Source: a bacterium
GTDB lineage: Bacteria; Pseudomonadota; Gammaproteobacteria; GCA-002705445; GCA-002716945
Length of the DNA: 33,595 bases
Assembly (NCBI GenBank): GCA_029979505.1
Contig: JAPOHH010000010.1
Coordinates: 1-33,595 of the forward strand
Reading direction: 5' to 3'
Under the pieces are notes generated by a model. It had not been told where the DNA came from. It saw only the letters and a list, made by a program, of their open reading frames with translations, and made no database searches. The position numbers and the translations under genes are program-made. Position 1 is the first letter of the stretch; each line of letters opens with the position of its first letter. This document shows positions 1 through 7,814 of the stretch, in pieces.

Positions 1-1
1 C

Positions 2-289
2 TCACAAATGGCAAAAGTTCCTGATGATGTAATTGAGTCTTTAAGGGACAATAAGCCGATTAAAGATAAAAAATTAGAAGCTTTGCGTAAATTTACTTCT
101 ATTATAAATGAGACGCGAGGTTGGCCAAGTGAAAATGAAGTAAGTGATTTTCTTGCTGCTGGTTACAGCAAAGAAGTAATATTAGATATTATTGTAGGAA
201 CTTCAATGAAAGTTATGTCGAATTATACTAACCATATAACAAATACAAAGGTTGATGAAGTATTTGAAACAAATGCATGGAGTAAATAA
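2..289 (+). CDS. Carboxymuconolactone decarboxylase/AhpD-like protein, C-terminal part
   Basis: The reading frame is open to the left edge of the window, so only the C-terminal ~95 residues are present. The visible part has the C-terminal helical pattern of the carboxymuconolactone decarboxylase (CMD/AhpD-like) family: a 'PDDVIESLRD' helix, 'KLEALRKFT', an 'ETRGWPS' turn, 'VSDFLAAGYSKE', and an ending 'SNYTNHITNT...WSK'. Members are small helical oxidoreductases, often with a CxxC pair acting in peroxide or alkylhydroperoxide metabolism; that region would lie left of the window and cannot be checked. An internal ATG at position 8 is unlikely to be the true start because it would remove half of the fold. 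The substrate is unknown. The next gene is more than 100 bp away and separated by a repeat, so no operon partner is seen on the right. Confidence 0.72.
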   Translation, partial: SQMAKVPDDVIESLRDNKPIKDKKLEALRKFTSIINETRGWPSENEVSDFLAAGYSKEVILDIIVGTSMKVMSNYTNHITNTKVDEVFETNAWSK

Positions 290-301
290 TTATCTTACAA
301 G

Positions 302-322
302 AAGACTACTCTAGCCACACAC
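302..322 (+). repeat. 21-bp direct repeat, copy 1
   Basis: This is a perfect 21-bp match (starts AAGACTACTCTAGC, ends CACACAC) to positions 762-782, in the same orientation, 460 bp apart. A shorter match (ATTATCTTAC) also precedes both copies, at 289-298 and 722-731. The copies bracket the single small membrane-protein gene at 398-685. The sequence is not part of the nearby tRNA and is unlike the surrounding A/T-rich spacer. Confidence 0.9.
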
Positions 323-348
323 CGCAAGGGGAACATAACAGTAATTGC

Positions 349-378
349 TTGTAATTTTAAATATAACCACAATATACT
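349..378 (+). promoter_or_regulatory. Probable sigma70-type promoter of the 95-aa membrane protein
   Basis: TTGTAA (349-354, 4 of 6 to the -35 consensus) is followed after 18 bp by TATACT (373-378, 5 of 6 to the -10 consensus). Transcription would begin near 385, just upstream of a G-rich ribosome-binding stretch (389-394). The call rests on consensus matching only. Confidence 0.4.
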
Positions 379-397
379 AATTGTAGCTAGGGGGTAT

Positions 398-685
398 ATG
401 ATGGGAAATTCGCATGTATGGTTTTTCAAACTTTTAACAAATATATGCTATGCAATTGGGTTTTTAGTTGGATTTGCTGCAGGTCATGAACTCTTAATAG
501 ACATCTATCCTGATTATGGAATATTTATTTTCTTAGCATGGTTTTTCTTTATGCTAGAACTGTTCTATGTAATACCTTTCTATCCAGCATTCATGCATGG
601 TGACTGGACTTATACTTATATATCAATTCCAGCTTTTTTAATAGGTATTATAATCTCAAATACTTTTGTAAAAAAAATGCATTAA
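398..685 (+). CDS. Small integral membrane protein, unknown function
   Basis: I do not recognise this 95-residue protein. It is mostly hydrophobic, with three likely membrane helices at about residues 9-28 (LLTNICYAIGFLVGFAAG), 40-62 (rich in Phe, with two Tyr-Pro turns following) and 73-90. It ends in a short basic tail (VKKMH). A GGGGG stretch 4-9 nt upstream is a better ribosome-binding site than most genes here have. Two ATG codons are adjacent (398 and 401); either may be used. The gene stands alone between a CMD-family gene and tRNA-Arg, is bracketed by a 21-bp direct repeat, and has its own likely promoter and a downstream stem-loop. This isolation, in a window where genes otherwise overlap, suggests an accessory gene. 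Confidence 0.6.
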   Translation: MMGNSHVWFFKLLTNICYAIGFLVGFAAGHELLIDIYPDYGIFIFLAWFFFMLELFYVIPFYPAFMHGDWTYTYISIPAFLIGIIISNTFVKKMH

Positions 686-699
686 CTATTAATAGCAAC

Positions 700-724
700 A
701 ATCTATACACACTTTGTATAGATT
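700..724 (+). other. Stem-loop after the small membrane protein gene
   Basis: A perfect 9-bp inverted repeat (AATCTATAC, 7-nt loop, GTATAGATT) lies 15 nt after the stop codon at 683-685. The stem is A/T-rich and no clear U-run follows, so it is a weak candidate for an intrinsic terminator; an mRNA 3'-end stabiliser is equally possible. Confidence 0.45.
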
Positions 725-761
725 ATCTTACTGCATTATTGTCGTGCTTTAACTTTATAAA

Positions 762-782
762 AAGACTACTCTAGCCACACAC
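762..782 (+). repeat. 21-bp direct repeat, copy 2
   Basis: This is the second copy of the repeat at 302-322, identical over 21 bp and diverging on both sides. It lies about 130 bp from the 3' end of tRNA-Arg. No open reading frame covers it. Confidence 0.9.
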
Positions 783-837
783 TCATACAGCTATATATTT
801 TATTTTTACTCTAGAGTTGAGTTGTATTTAGTGTTGC

Positions 838-861
838 TGGGGGCTTTATTGGGGGCTTATT
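838..861 (+). repeat. Two tandem 12-bp units TGGGGGCTT(T/A)(A/T)T
   Basis: TGGGGGCTT occurs at 838-846 and again at 850-858, giving a 12-bp period in otherwise A/T-rich DNA. From memory, short repeats with a GGGGGC core occur beside tRNA genes where tyrosine-recombinase islands insert, which fits the tRNA-Arg 55 bp away. That reading is inference, and no integrase gene is visible here. Apart from this motif and the repeats already listed, I see nothing in 725-914. Confidence 0.55.
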
Positions 862-914
862 TAAAATCAATATTTAATAGTTGTTTTAAACATTGATTAA
901 ACTCTTGACTTTTA

Positions 915-987
915 CCTCCCCGCCCGGACTCGAACCAGGAACTAAACCTTAGGAGGGTCCTGTTATATCCTGTTTAACTACGGGGAG
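915..987 (-). tRNA. tRNA-Arg (anticodon CCT)
   Basis: Reading the minus strand from 987 to 915 gives a complete cloverleaf. The 7-bp acceptor stem is CTCCCCG/CGGGGAG (987-981 with 922-916), followed by T8-A9, a D arm with GGATATAAC, and an anticodon stem GGACC/GGTTT with loop CTCCTAA. The anticodon CCT is at 953-951, and a T arm carries the loop TTCGAGT. Position 73 is G. CCA is not encoded (the next bases are TAA). It decodes AGG. The D and anticodon arms resemble gammaproteobacterial tRNA-Arg(CCT). Confidence 0.93.
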
Positions 988-1021
988 ATTTTTTTATACA
1001 TTCTATAGTATAGTATGCAAT
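988..1021. promoter_or_regulatory. Compact divergent promoter space between tRNA-Arg and tsaB
   Basis: Only 34 bp separate the divergent tRNA and tsaB. On the plus strand TATAGT occurs at 1004-1009 and 1009-1014; the second leaves just 7 nt before the tsaB ATG, implying a leaderless mRNA. On the minus strand TTGCAT (1020-1015) and TATAAA (998-993), 16 bp apart, would start transcription at about the tRNA 5' end. Both are consensus matches only. Confidence 0.4.
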
Positions 1022-1657
1022 ATGAATATACTTTCAATTGATACTTCTGCAAGTTCATTTTCTCTAACACTTGTTAAAGATGGCGAGAATATCACATATG
1101 TTGATTCGTCTGATCATATATCTAGTGAGACTATATTAGTGGAAATCAATAATCTTGTTACGAATTGTGAGCTTAATCCTAAAGATATCAATACAGTTAT
1201 TTATAATAATGGACCAGGTAGTTTTACTGGGGTAAGGGTTTCATCAGCTATTGTTCAAGCTATCGGGTTCAGCAATAATTGTCCTGTATATGGCATCAAT
1301 GCTTTAATGCTGACTGCTTATTCATGTTTTAAAAAAACTAATCAATCACAGATTCAGGTTATTAAAAAAGCATTTGGCGATAAGGTATTTCATGGTCTAT
1401 TTCATTTAACAAATAATTCATGTACTTCTAAAGGAAGTATTACAACTACTAATGTTTCTGATGTCGTAATTGATCAAAATTATATTTTATTATCTGATGT
1501 TAAAATCATACTCGATGAGCATAAAGAGGATTGTTTATTTATCTGTGACTTTATAGGGTCTGAACTTCTAATAGAGTACTATGATTCTTATTGTAGTAAA
1601 AAAAATAAGTTTGACTATAAGGATGCGCTACCTAGTTACGCAGGGCATACCATCTAA
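1022..1657 (+). CDS. tsaB: TsaB, t6A tRNA-modification subunit (YeaZ)
   Basis: TsaB is the inactive ASKHA-fold partner that dimerises with TsaD to make N6-threonylcarbamoyladenosine at position 37 of ANN-decoding tRNAs in the cytoplasm. The N-terminus 'MNILSIDTSASSFSLTLV' is the ASKHA phosphate-1 strand-turn. 'YNNGPGSFTGVRVSSA' (about residues 61-76) is the family's GPGSFTGxR signature. At 211 residues it is slightly shorter than E. coli TsaB (about 231), and the C-terminal half is poorly conserved, as is usual. There is no ribosome-binding site; the -10 element ends 7 nt before the ATG, which suggests leaderless translation. The stop (TAA 1655-1657) overlaps the opposite-strand psd stop (1654-1656). 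Confidence 0.92.
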   Translation: MNILSIDTSASSFSLTLVKDGENITYVDSSDHISSETILVEINNLVTNCELNPKDINTVIYNNGPGSFTGVRVSSAIVQAIGFSNNCPVYGINALMLTAYSCFKKTNQSQIQVIKKAFGDKVFHGLFHLTNNSCTSKGSITTTNVSDVVIDQNYILLSDVKIILDEHKEDCLFICDFIGSELLIEYYDSYCSKKNKFDYKDALPSYAGHTI

Positions 1658-2520
1658 ATTGTTACTCCTATTTTATTTCCAACTCTTATTGGTTGATTTA
1701 ATCTCAAATCATCTGACAATATTACTTCGTTTGTAAATAATAAAATAACTGTAGAGCCCGATTTAAACATTCCAATCTCTTCGCCTTTATTAAAGTTAAT
1801 ATTTTTATTTCCGTATTTAGTTGAGATTAATTTTTTTGGCATTGGTGGAGATACTTCACCTTTCCACTGTGTTTCTATCGATGAAACATTTATTGCTCCA
1901 ACAAATATTACAGAGAAATATGATTCTTTATTTTTAAAATGACATACCAATCTTTCGTTTTTAGAATAGAGATTATTTATGCACTCTACAGCGTGATCAG
2001 CAACACTGAATAATCTGCCCGGAACATGAAGTGTTTTCATAAGCTTTCCGTCAAATGGAATATGAACGCGATGATAATCTTTTGGTGAAAGATAGATTGT
2101 TAAAAAAGATCCATTTGAATAAATAGATGACAGTTCTTTATCATTTGATAATAATTCTTTGATAGGAGTATTTCTGCCTTTTACCTGTAAAATTGATTTA
2201 TCTGTAATTTTACCAAATTGTAATATTCTTCCATCACATGTCGATACTATAGATTTTTTTTCATTATCGATTACATGCACACCTTTTTTAAGTTTACGTG
2301 TGAAAAAATCGCAGAAAGTATGATAATTCTCTATTTTACTATCCTCGCATTCTTTAAGATTAATTTTAAAAATTCTTACATAAAGATTAATTAAAAATCG
2401 CGTTAAAGGGTGGTGTGTTCTGGTTATGATATAAGTAAAACGCGACATCAAATGATGCGGAACTAGATATAGCCAGTATGACAGAATCATTTTTTTTATT
2501 TTTGTAAGCTTAATGTTCAT
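1654..2520 (-). CDS. psd: Phosphatidylserine decarboxylase proenzyme
   Basis: Psd converts phosphatidylserine to phosphatidylethanolamine at the inner membrane. The proenzyme cleaves itself at a Gly-Ser bond, the Ser becoming the pyruvoyl cofactor. Here the cleavage motif is 'FKSGSTVILLF' near the C-terminus (SGST in place of the usual LGST). Other family blocks are 'YHTFCDFFTRKLK', 'STCDGRILQFG', 'SPKDYHRVHIPFDG' and 'FVGAINVSSI'. I chose the ATG at 2520 (288 aa, close to Pseudomonas Psd). Longer in-frame starts would run into aroC on the other strand, and this one places 'LSYWLYLVPHHLMSRF' at the family's N-terminus. Convergent with tsaB, divergent from aroC. Confidence 0.93.
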   Translation of the reverse strand: MNIKLTKIKKMILSYWLYLVPHHLMSRFTYIITRTHHPLTRFLINLYVRIFKINLKECEDSKIENYHTFCDFFTRKLKKGVHVIDNEKKSIVSTCDGRILQFGKITDKSILQVKGRNTPIKELLSNDKELSSIYSNGSFLTIYLSPKDYHRVHIPFDGKLMKTLHVPGRLFSVADHAVECINNLYSKNERLVCHFKNKESYFSVIFVGAINVSSIETQWKGEVSPPMPKKLISTKYGNKNINFNKGEEIGMFKSGSTVILLFTNEVILSDDLRLNQPIRVGNKIGVTI

Positions 2521-2626
2521 TTTTATGTATGTTATATCTATGCTCAACCTATTAATACAAGCTACGGCTAAATTTATCAGCAAATATATGATATTTTGTC
2601 TATAATGCAATAAAAATATATTAATT
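2521..2626. promoter_or_regulatory. Divergent psd/aroC promoter region
   Basis: This 106-bp spacer drives psd leftward and the long aroC-to-YkuD gene run rightward. A perfect TATAAT (2601-2606) lies 20 nt before the aroC ATG, with a TG two bases upstream but no good -35. On the minus strand TATAAC (2536-2531) lies 10 nt before psd, with TTGTAT 18 bp upstream (2560-2555). No leader peptide or attenuator-like hairpin is visible. Confidence 0.5.
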
Positions 2627-3685
2627 ATGTCAGGAAATACATTTGGAAAGATTTTTAAGGTTACAACCTTTGGTGAAAGCCATGGGAAGGCTCTTGGGTG
2701 TGTCATAGATGGCTGCCCTCCTAATATCAAAATTGACGAATCTGATATACAAAAAGATCTTGATAGACGAAAACCCGGACAATCAAAATACACTACTCAA
2801 AGAAAAGAAGATGATAAAGTTGAGATATTATCTGGTGTATTTAATGGCGTAACAACTGGTACGCCTATTACACTGATTATTTTCAATAAAGATCAAAAAT
2901 CAAAAGATTATTCTGATATTAAAAATAAATTCAGACCAGGTCATGCTGATTTCACCTATCAAAAAAAATACGGTATAAGGGATTATAGGGGTGCAGGAAG
3001 ATCATCTGCTAGAGAAACAGTTGCGCGTGTTGCAGCAGGAGCTGTTGCAAAGAAGTTTTTAAATAAAATTAATAAAACTAGAATATTTGGTTATGTATCA
3101 CAACTTGGTGAAATTAAACCAGATAAATTTAAAATTACTGATATTGAAAAAAACCCTTTCTTTTTTCCTGACATAAAAAAAGTATCGGAATTAGAAACAT
3201 ATCTCATGGGTATAAGAAAATCTGGAGATTCTATAGGTGCAAAAGTTACAGTAGTTGGAAAAAATATACCCGTAGGTATTGGTGAACCTGTATTTGATAA
3301 ATTAGATGCAATTATTGCTCAAGCAATGATGTCTATTAATGCAGTTAAAGGCGTAGAAATTGGCGCTGGCTTTGATGTCGTTACACAAAGAGGCTCTGAG
3401 GCTCGTGATGAAATTACCCCTAGAGGGTTTTTGAGTAACTTTTCCGGAGGAACATTAGGTGGAATTTCGACAGGCCAAGACTTAGAAGTAAGTATTGCAC
3501 TCAAACCTACATCAAGCATTTTAGTGCCAGGTAAAACAGTAGATATTAGAAATAAACCTACTACTGTTCGAACAAAAGGGAGACATGATCCATGTGTTGG
3601 CATAAGAGCAGTACCAATAGCTGAAGCTATGATGGCTTTGACGTTGTGTGATTTGTATCTAAGGCATAAAGCTCAAAATTTATAA
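2627..3685 (+). CDS. aroC: Chorismate synthase
   Basis: AroC makes chorismate from EPSP using reduced FMN, the last step of the shikimate pathway and the branch point for Trp, Phe, Tyr, folate and ubiquinone. All three family signatures are present: '[19 protein letters not shown]' (N-terminal), '[20 protein letters not shown]' (about residues 124-143) and '[19 protein letters not shown]' (about 317-335). The length of 352 matches the family (361 in E. coli). It is the first gene of a 16-gene run and lies just behind a perfect TATAAT. The 10-bp gap to leuC leaves no room for a leucine attenuator, so leuCDB probably depends on this promoter. Confidence 0.97.
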   Translation: MSGNTFGKIFKVTTFGESHGKALGCVIDGCPPNIKIDESDIQKDLDRRKPGQSKYTTQRKEDDKVEILSGVFNGVTTGTPITLIIFNKDQKSKDYSDIKNKFRPGHADFTYQKKYGIRDYRGAGRSSARETVARVAAGAVAKKFLNKINKTRIFGYVSQLGEIKPDKFKITDIEKNPFFFPDIKKVSELETYLMGIRKSGDSIGAKVTVVGKNIPVGIGEPVFDKLDAIIAQAMMSINAVKGVEIGAGFDVVTQRGSEARDEITPRGFLSNFSGGTLGGISTGQDLEVSIALKPTSSILVPGKTVDIRNKPTTVRTKGRHDPCVGIRAVPIAEAMMALTLCDLYLRHKAQNL

Positions 3686-3695
3686 CTCGATTAAA

Positions 3696-5099
3696 ATGAA
3701 AAATACTCTCTACGATAAAATTTGGGAAGATCACTGTATTCGAAAGAATGATGATAATTCCTCACTCATATACATAGACCGTCATTTAATTCATGAAGTC
3801 ACATCACCGCAAGCATTTGATGGTCTTGACATCAAAAAAAGAAAAATATGGAATAAAAACTCTATATTAGCTACTACGGATCATAATGTTCCTACAATTA
3901 ATAGAGATAAAGGCATAACAGACCCTGTCTCTAAAGTCCAAATTGAAACATTAAGAGATAACTGTAATAAGCATAGTATTGAACTTTATGATTTAGGAAA
4001 TATTAAACAAGGTATCGTTCATGTTATTGGTCCTGAACTAGGCCTAACCCAACCAGGTATGACTTTGGTTTGTGGAGATTCACATACATCAACTCATGGA
4101 GCGCTTGCATCTTTAGCATTTGGAATAGGAACGAGCGATGTTGAACATGTACTAGCTACTCAATGCCTTAATTTAACTAAAGAAAAAAACTTTAATATTA
4201 TTGTAAAAAATAAATTAAAACCTTTTATTACTTCAAAGGATTTAATTTTGTATATTATCGGTAAAATTGGCACATCAGGTGGAACCGGATTTACGATAGA
4301 ATATACGGGCGATGGAATCTCTTGTTTATCTATTGAATCAAGGATGACTATTTGTAATATGACGATTGAGGCTGGTGCTAAATCGGGATTGATGTCGTTT
4401 GATGAAAAAACACATAATTATCTGAAGGATAGAGAGTTTCTTCCTAATGTTAAGTATTATGATCAAGCTTTAAAATATTGGGAGACGCTTGTCAGTGATA
4501 AGGATGCAATATTTGATAGAACAGAAATTTTTAATGCTGAAGATATTGAACCTCAAGTATCTTGGGGCACCTCTCCAGAAATGGTTACATCAGTTGATGG
4601 CGCGATTCCAAGTTCTGATAAAGTATCAAACAAAGAGGAATATGAAAACACTCTTCAATATATGGGATTACAATCAGGAACTGATATCAAGTCAATTTCG
4701 CTAGATAAGATATTTATTGGTTCTTGCACAAATTCAAGAATAGAGGATCTTAGAGAGGCAGCAGAAGTTGTCAAAGGTGAAAAGGTAGCAAATAATATAA
4801 AACAAGCAATTGTTGTTCCTGGATCAGGGTTAGTGAAGGCTCAAGCTGAATCAGAGGGACTAGATAAAATATTTACTAAGGCTGGATTTGAATGGAGGGA
4901 TCCAGGATGTTCAATGTGTCTTGGAATGAATGATGACTTTTTACAGCCTTATGAAAGGTGTGCATCTACATCAAACAGAAACTTTCAAGGAAGACAAGGA
5001 GACAAAGGAAGAACACATCTTGTAAGTCCATCAATGGCTGCTTTAGCTGGGATAAAAGGGCATTTCTATAATGTTAGAGAATTTATGAATGAAAAATAA
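3696..5099 (+). CDS. leuC: 3-isopropylmalate dehydratase large subunit
   Basis: LeuC with LeuD isomerises 2-isopropylmalate to 3-isopropylmalate in leucine synthesis. It is an aconitase-family [4Fe-4S] enzyme. The cluster cysteines are visible: Cys344 in 'GSCTNSR', and Cys405 and Cys408 in 'DPGCSMCLG'. Other conserved blocks are 'ATTDHNVPT', '[11 protein letters not shown]' and '[13 protein letters not shown]'. At 467 residues it is full length. It overlaps leuD by 11 nt, so translational coupling of the two subunits is likely. Confidence 0.97.
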   Translation: MKNTLYDKIWEDHCIRKNDDNSSLIYIDRHLIHEVTSPQAFDGLDIKKRKIWNKNSILATTDHNVPTINRDKGITDPVSKVQIETLRDNCNKHSIELYDLGNIKQGIVHVIGPELGLTQPGMTLVCGDSHTSTHGALASLAFGIGTSDVEHVLATQCLNLTKEKNFNIIVKNKLKPFITSKDLILYIIGKIGTSGGTGFTIEYTGDGISCLSIESRMTICNMTIEAGAKSGLMSFDEKTHNYLKDREFLPNVKYYDQALKYWETLVSDKDAIFDRTEIFNAEDIEPQVSWGTSPEMVTSVDGAIPSSDKVSNKEEYENTLQYMGLQSGTDIKSISLDKIFIGSCTNSRIEDLREAAEVVKGEKVANNIKQAIVVPGSGLVKAQAESEGLDKIFTKAGFEWRDPGCSMCLGMNDDFLQPYERCASTSNRNFQGRQGDKGRTHLVSPSMAALAGIKGHFYNVREFMNEK

Positions 5100-5727
5100 T
5101 AATTTCAAAGGTCAAGTGATACCAATAAACAGGGATAATGTAGATACAGATTTAATAATTCCTAAACAATATCTAAAATCTATCAAGAAATCTGGCTTCG
5201 GGCCTTTTTTATTTGATTCACTTAGGTATACATCTACAGCTACACTAGATAGCACTAAAATTAGAGAAGAAGATAAGTCATTTATCTTAAATAGAAATCC
5301 ATTTAGAAATGGAAATATATTAGTTTCAAAATCTAATTTTGGATGCGGCTCTTCACGTGAACATGCAGTTTGGGCTATTCAGAACTTCGGTATCAATACC
5401 GTTATAGCTGAGAGCTTTGCTGATATCTTTTCCAGAAATAGCTATACGAATGGCTTATTATTAATTTGTCTTAGCAACGAAAATATTTCTACAATAATTA
5501 ATAATGCATTATCATCTGATTCGTATAAAATCGAAATTAAATTAGAATCTAATTCTATAATCCTTCCTAATGGAGATGATATAATTTTTGATATAGATGA
5601 ATCATATAAAGATAGAATTTTAAATAGTCTTGATGATATTGAATTAACTCTCAGATATAAAAATGAAATTAATAGTTATGAGAATAAAATGAAATCAATG
5701 AAACCTTGGTTATTTGGAAATGAATAA
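5089..5727 (+). CDS. leuD: 3-isopropylmalate dehydratase small subunit
   Basis: This is the swivel-domain partner of LeuC. It carries the substrate-specificity loop and the family blocks '[16 protein letters not shown]' near the N-terminus, '[16 protein letters not shown]' (about residues 84-99) and '[15 protein letters not shown]'. At 212 residues it is typical (201 in E. coli). The start ATG lies inside the end of leuC (11-nt overlap), and the stop overlaps leuB. Confidence 0.96.
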   Translation: MKNNNFKGQVIPINRDNVDTDLIIPKQYLKSIKKSGFGPFLFDSLRYTSTATLDSTKIREEDKSFILNRNPFRNGNILVSKSNFGCGSSREHAVWAIQNFGINTVIAESFADIFSRNSYTNGLLLICLSNENISTIINNALSSDSYKIEIKLESNSIILPNGDDIIFDIDESYKDRILNSLDDIELTLRYKNEINSYENKMKSMKPWLFGNE

Positions 5728-6796
5728 ACAAAATATTGTAATATTTCCTGGTGATGAAATTGGACCTGAAATAACAACTGAAGCAATAAAGATTATTGAT
5801 TTTTTAAACGAATCTAAATTGACTAACATTTCATATGAATTTGCTGATATTGGTGGAGCTGCACTAGATAAATATAATTCTCCAATTAGTACAGATGATT
5901 TGGAGAAAGCAAAAAATTCGGATGCTGTTTTATTAGCATCAGTGGGCACACCCAAATATGATAATAATGTACGGGATCAAAAACCAGAATATGGCCTATT
6001 AACTTTAAGAAAGCATCTTAATTTATACATTAATATTAGACCAATATTTGTATTTAATTCATTGTCTAGCTATTCTTCATTGAAGCCAGAACTTATTAAT
6101 GATCTTGATATTGTCATTATTAGAGAATTGATTGGCGATGTATATTTTGGTGAACCTAGAGGTTTTAAAGATATAGGCGGTGATCGTATTGGTTATAATA
6201 CAATGCTGTATTCTGAATCTGAAGTCAAACGCATCACTCAGTTTGGAATCGAAACAGCAAATAAAAGAAAAAAACAAATAACGTCTGTCGATAAAGCTAA
6301 TGTTCTTGAATGTTCACAATTGTGGAGACAAACTGTTGATCGTATGATGAGTCAACATCCAGACATTAACCTTCAACATATGTATGTAGATAACGCTGCA
6401 ATGCAAATTATAAAAAATCCAAAACAGTTTGATGTAATTTTAACACCAAATCTATTTGGTGATATTTTATCTGATGCTGCTTCAATGTTAACAGGCTCGA
6501 TTGGACTATTGCCTTCTGCATCCTTATCTGATTCTGTGGGAATGTTTGAGCCTATACATGGTTCCGCTCCAGATATAGCTGGTCAAGGGATTGTAAATCC
6601 GCTAGCAATGATACTATCCTTGGCAATGATGTTTGAGTATACTCTTCAAAAACCTGAAATATCAAAAATGATCAAACAGGCTGTAGATGACGTTTTGAAT
6701 GAAGGCTATTTCACTAAAGATTTATCTTCAAATGATTTTGTTACTACATCACAGATGGGCGATAAAGTATTGTATAAATTAAAAAAATTATGTTAA
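5720..6796 (+). CDS. leuB: 3-isopropylmalate dehydrogenase
   Basis: LeuB oxidatively decarboxylates 3-isopropylmalate with NAD+ and a divalent metal, giving 2-oxoisocaproate. Conserved parts are 'PGDEIGPEI' near the N-terminus, 'PEYGLLTLRKHLNLYINIRP' (substrate-binding Arg residues), 'NLFGDILSDAASMLTGSIG' (metal-binding Asp residues) and 'EPIHGSAPDIAGQGIVNP' (NAD site). I use the ATG at 5720 (358 aa); an in-frame TTG at 5714 would add two residues. It overlaps leuD by 8 nt and asd by 7 nt. Confidence 0.96.
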   Translation: MNKQNIVIFPGDEIGPEITTEAIKIIDFLNESKLTNISYEFADIGGAALDKYNSPISTDDLEKAKNSDAVLLASVGTPKYDNNVRDQKPEYGLLTLRKHLNLYINIRPIFVFNSLSSYSSLKPELINDLDIVIIRELIGDVYFGEPRGFKDIGGDRIGYNTMLYSESEVKRITQFGIETANKRKKQITSVDKANVLECSQLWRQTVDRMMSQHPDINLQHMYVDNAAMQIIKNPKQFDVILTPNLFGDILSDAASMLTGSIGLLPSASLSDSVGMFEPIHGSAPDIAGQGIVNPLAMILSLAMMFEYTLQKPEISKMIKQAVDDVLNEGYFTKDLSSNDFVTTSQMGDKVLYKLKKLC

Positions 6797-7812
6797 ATAA
6801 AAAAGATAAATATAATGTTGCTGTTGTAGGTGCGACAGGTATAGTTGGTGAGTCACTACTGAGTATTATTGATAGCAGAGATTTTCCAATCAATGAAATA
6901 CATGCTGTTGCTAGTCAAAACTCAAAAGGATCAAAAGTTAAATTTGGTAATGAATTAATTACTGTTGAAGCTCTTGATGAATTTGAATTTCAAAATATAG
7001 ATATTGCTTTTTTTAGTGCTGGAGGATCTATATCAAAAATCTATGCACCTAAAGCTGCATCGCAGAACTGCATAGTAATAGATAATACATCAGAATTTAG
7101 ATATGTAGATAATATTCCACTGATTGTTCCTGAGGTAAACTCTGAGGAGATATTTAGATATAAGGATACAAATATTATTGCTAACCCTAATTGTTCTACA
7201 ATTCAAATGCTCGTTGCTTTGAAACCATTACATGACATGTTCCACATTAAAAATATTAATGTGTCTACTTATCAAGCTGTCTCAGGTTCAGGCAAAGATG
7301 GGGTAGAGGAACTTCTTGAGCAATCATCATCATATATAGATCAAAGATCTATAGAGAAAAAAGTATACCCTAAACAGATAGCTTTTAATGCAATACCATT
7401 TGTCGATTGTTTTCTTGATAATAAATACACACGTGAAGAAATGAAAATGGTTTGGGAAACACAAAAGATTTTGGATAAAAATATTAAAGTTAATCCAACT
7501 GCCGTTAGAGTTCCAGTTCTTGTTGGGCATGCAGAGAGTATCTATATCGAAACTGATAAAGATATTAATTTTGATGATGCATTTAGCGCTCTGAATAACT
7601 TTGATGGTATATCAGTCATTGATGATACTGAATCGTTAGATTTTCCTACACCTTTTGAGCAAGGTCACGGAACTGATGACGTATATGTAGGGAGAATTAG
7701 AAAGGGACTAGATAAAAATAATTCTTTAAATCTATGGGTAGTAGCTGATAATGTAAGAAAAGGAGCTGCTTTAAATAGTATACAAATCGCTGAGGTGTTA
7801 ATTAGGAGCTAA
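6790..7812 (+). CDS. asd: Aspartate-semialdehyde dehydrogenase
   Basis: Asd reduces aspartyl phosphate to aspartate semialdehyde with NADPH, feeding Lys/diaminopimelate, Thr and Met synthesis. The N-terminal 'VAVVGATGIVGESLL' is the NADP-binding turn. 'IANPNCSTIQM' carries the catalytic Cys. 'VSGSGKDGVEEL', 'VRVPVLVGHAE' (acid/base His) and 'WVVADNVRKGAALN' are typical of the family. Length 340 is normal. The overlap with leuB and the gap of only 2 nt to the next gene place it inside the operon. The asd, fimV-like, truA order is that of Pseudomonas-type genomes. Confidence 0.96.
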   Translation: MLNKKDKYNVAVVGATGIVGESLLSIIDSRDFPINEIHAVASQNSKGSKVKFGNELITVEALDEFEFQNIDIAFFSAGGSISKIYAPKAASQNCIVIDNTSEFRYVDNIPLIVPEVNSEEIFRYKDTNIIANPNCSTIQMLVALKPLHDMFHIKNINVSTYQAVSGSGKDGVEELLEQSSSYIDQRSIEKKVYPKQIAFNAIPFVDCFLDNKYTREEMKMVWETQKILDKNIKVNPTAVRVPVLVGHAESIYIETDKDINFDDAFSALNNFDGISVIDDTESLDFPTPFEQGHGTDDVYVGRIRKGLDKNNSLNLWVVADNVRKGAALNSIQIAEVLIRS

Positions 7813-7814
7813 TA

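Noticed and set aside
2521-2793. N-terminal extension of psd (longest minus-strand frame to 2793)
   Set aside because: It would run antisense through the start of aroC and its TATAAT, and has no counterpart in Psd proteins. The ATG at 2520 gives the normal length.
3319-3603. 94-codon minus-strand open frame inside aroC
   Set aside because: It mirrors a highly conserved chorismate synthase region; no independent evidence of coding.
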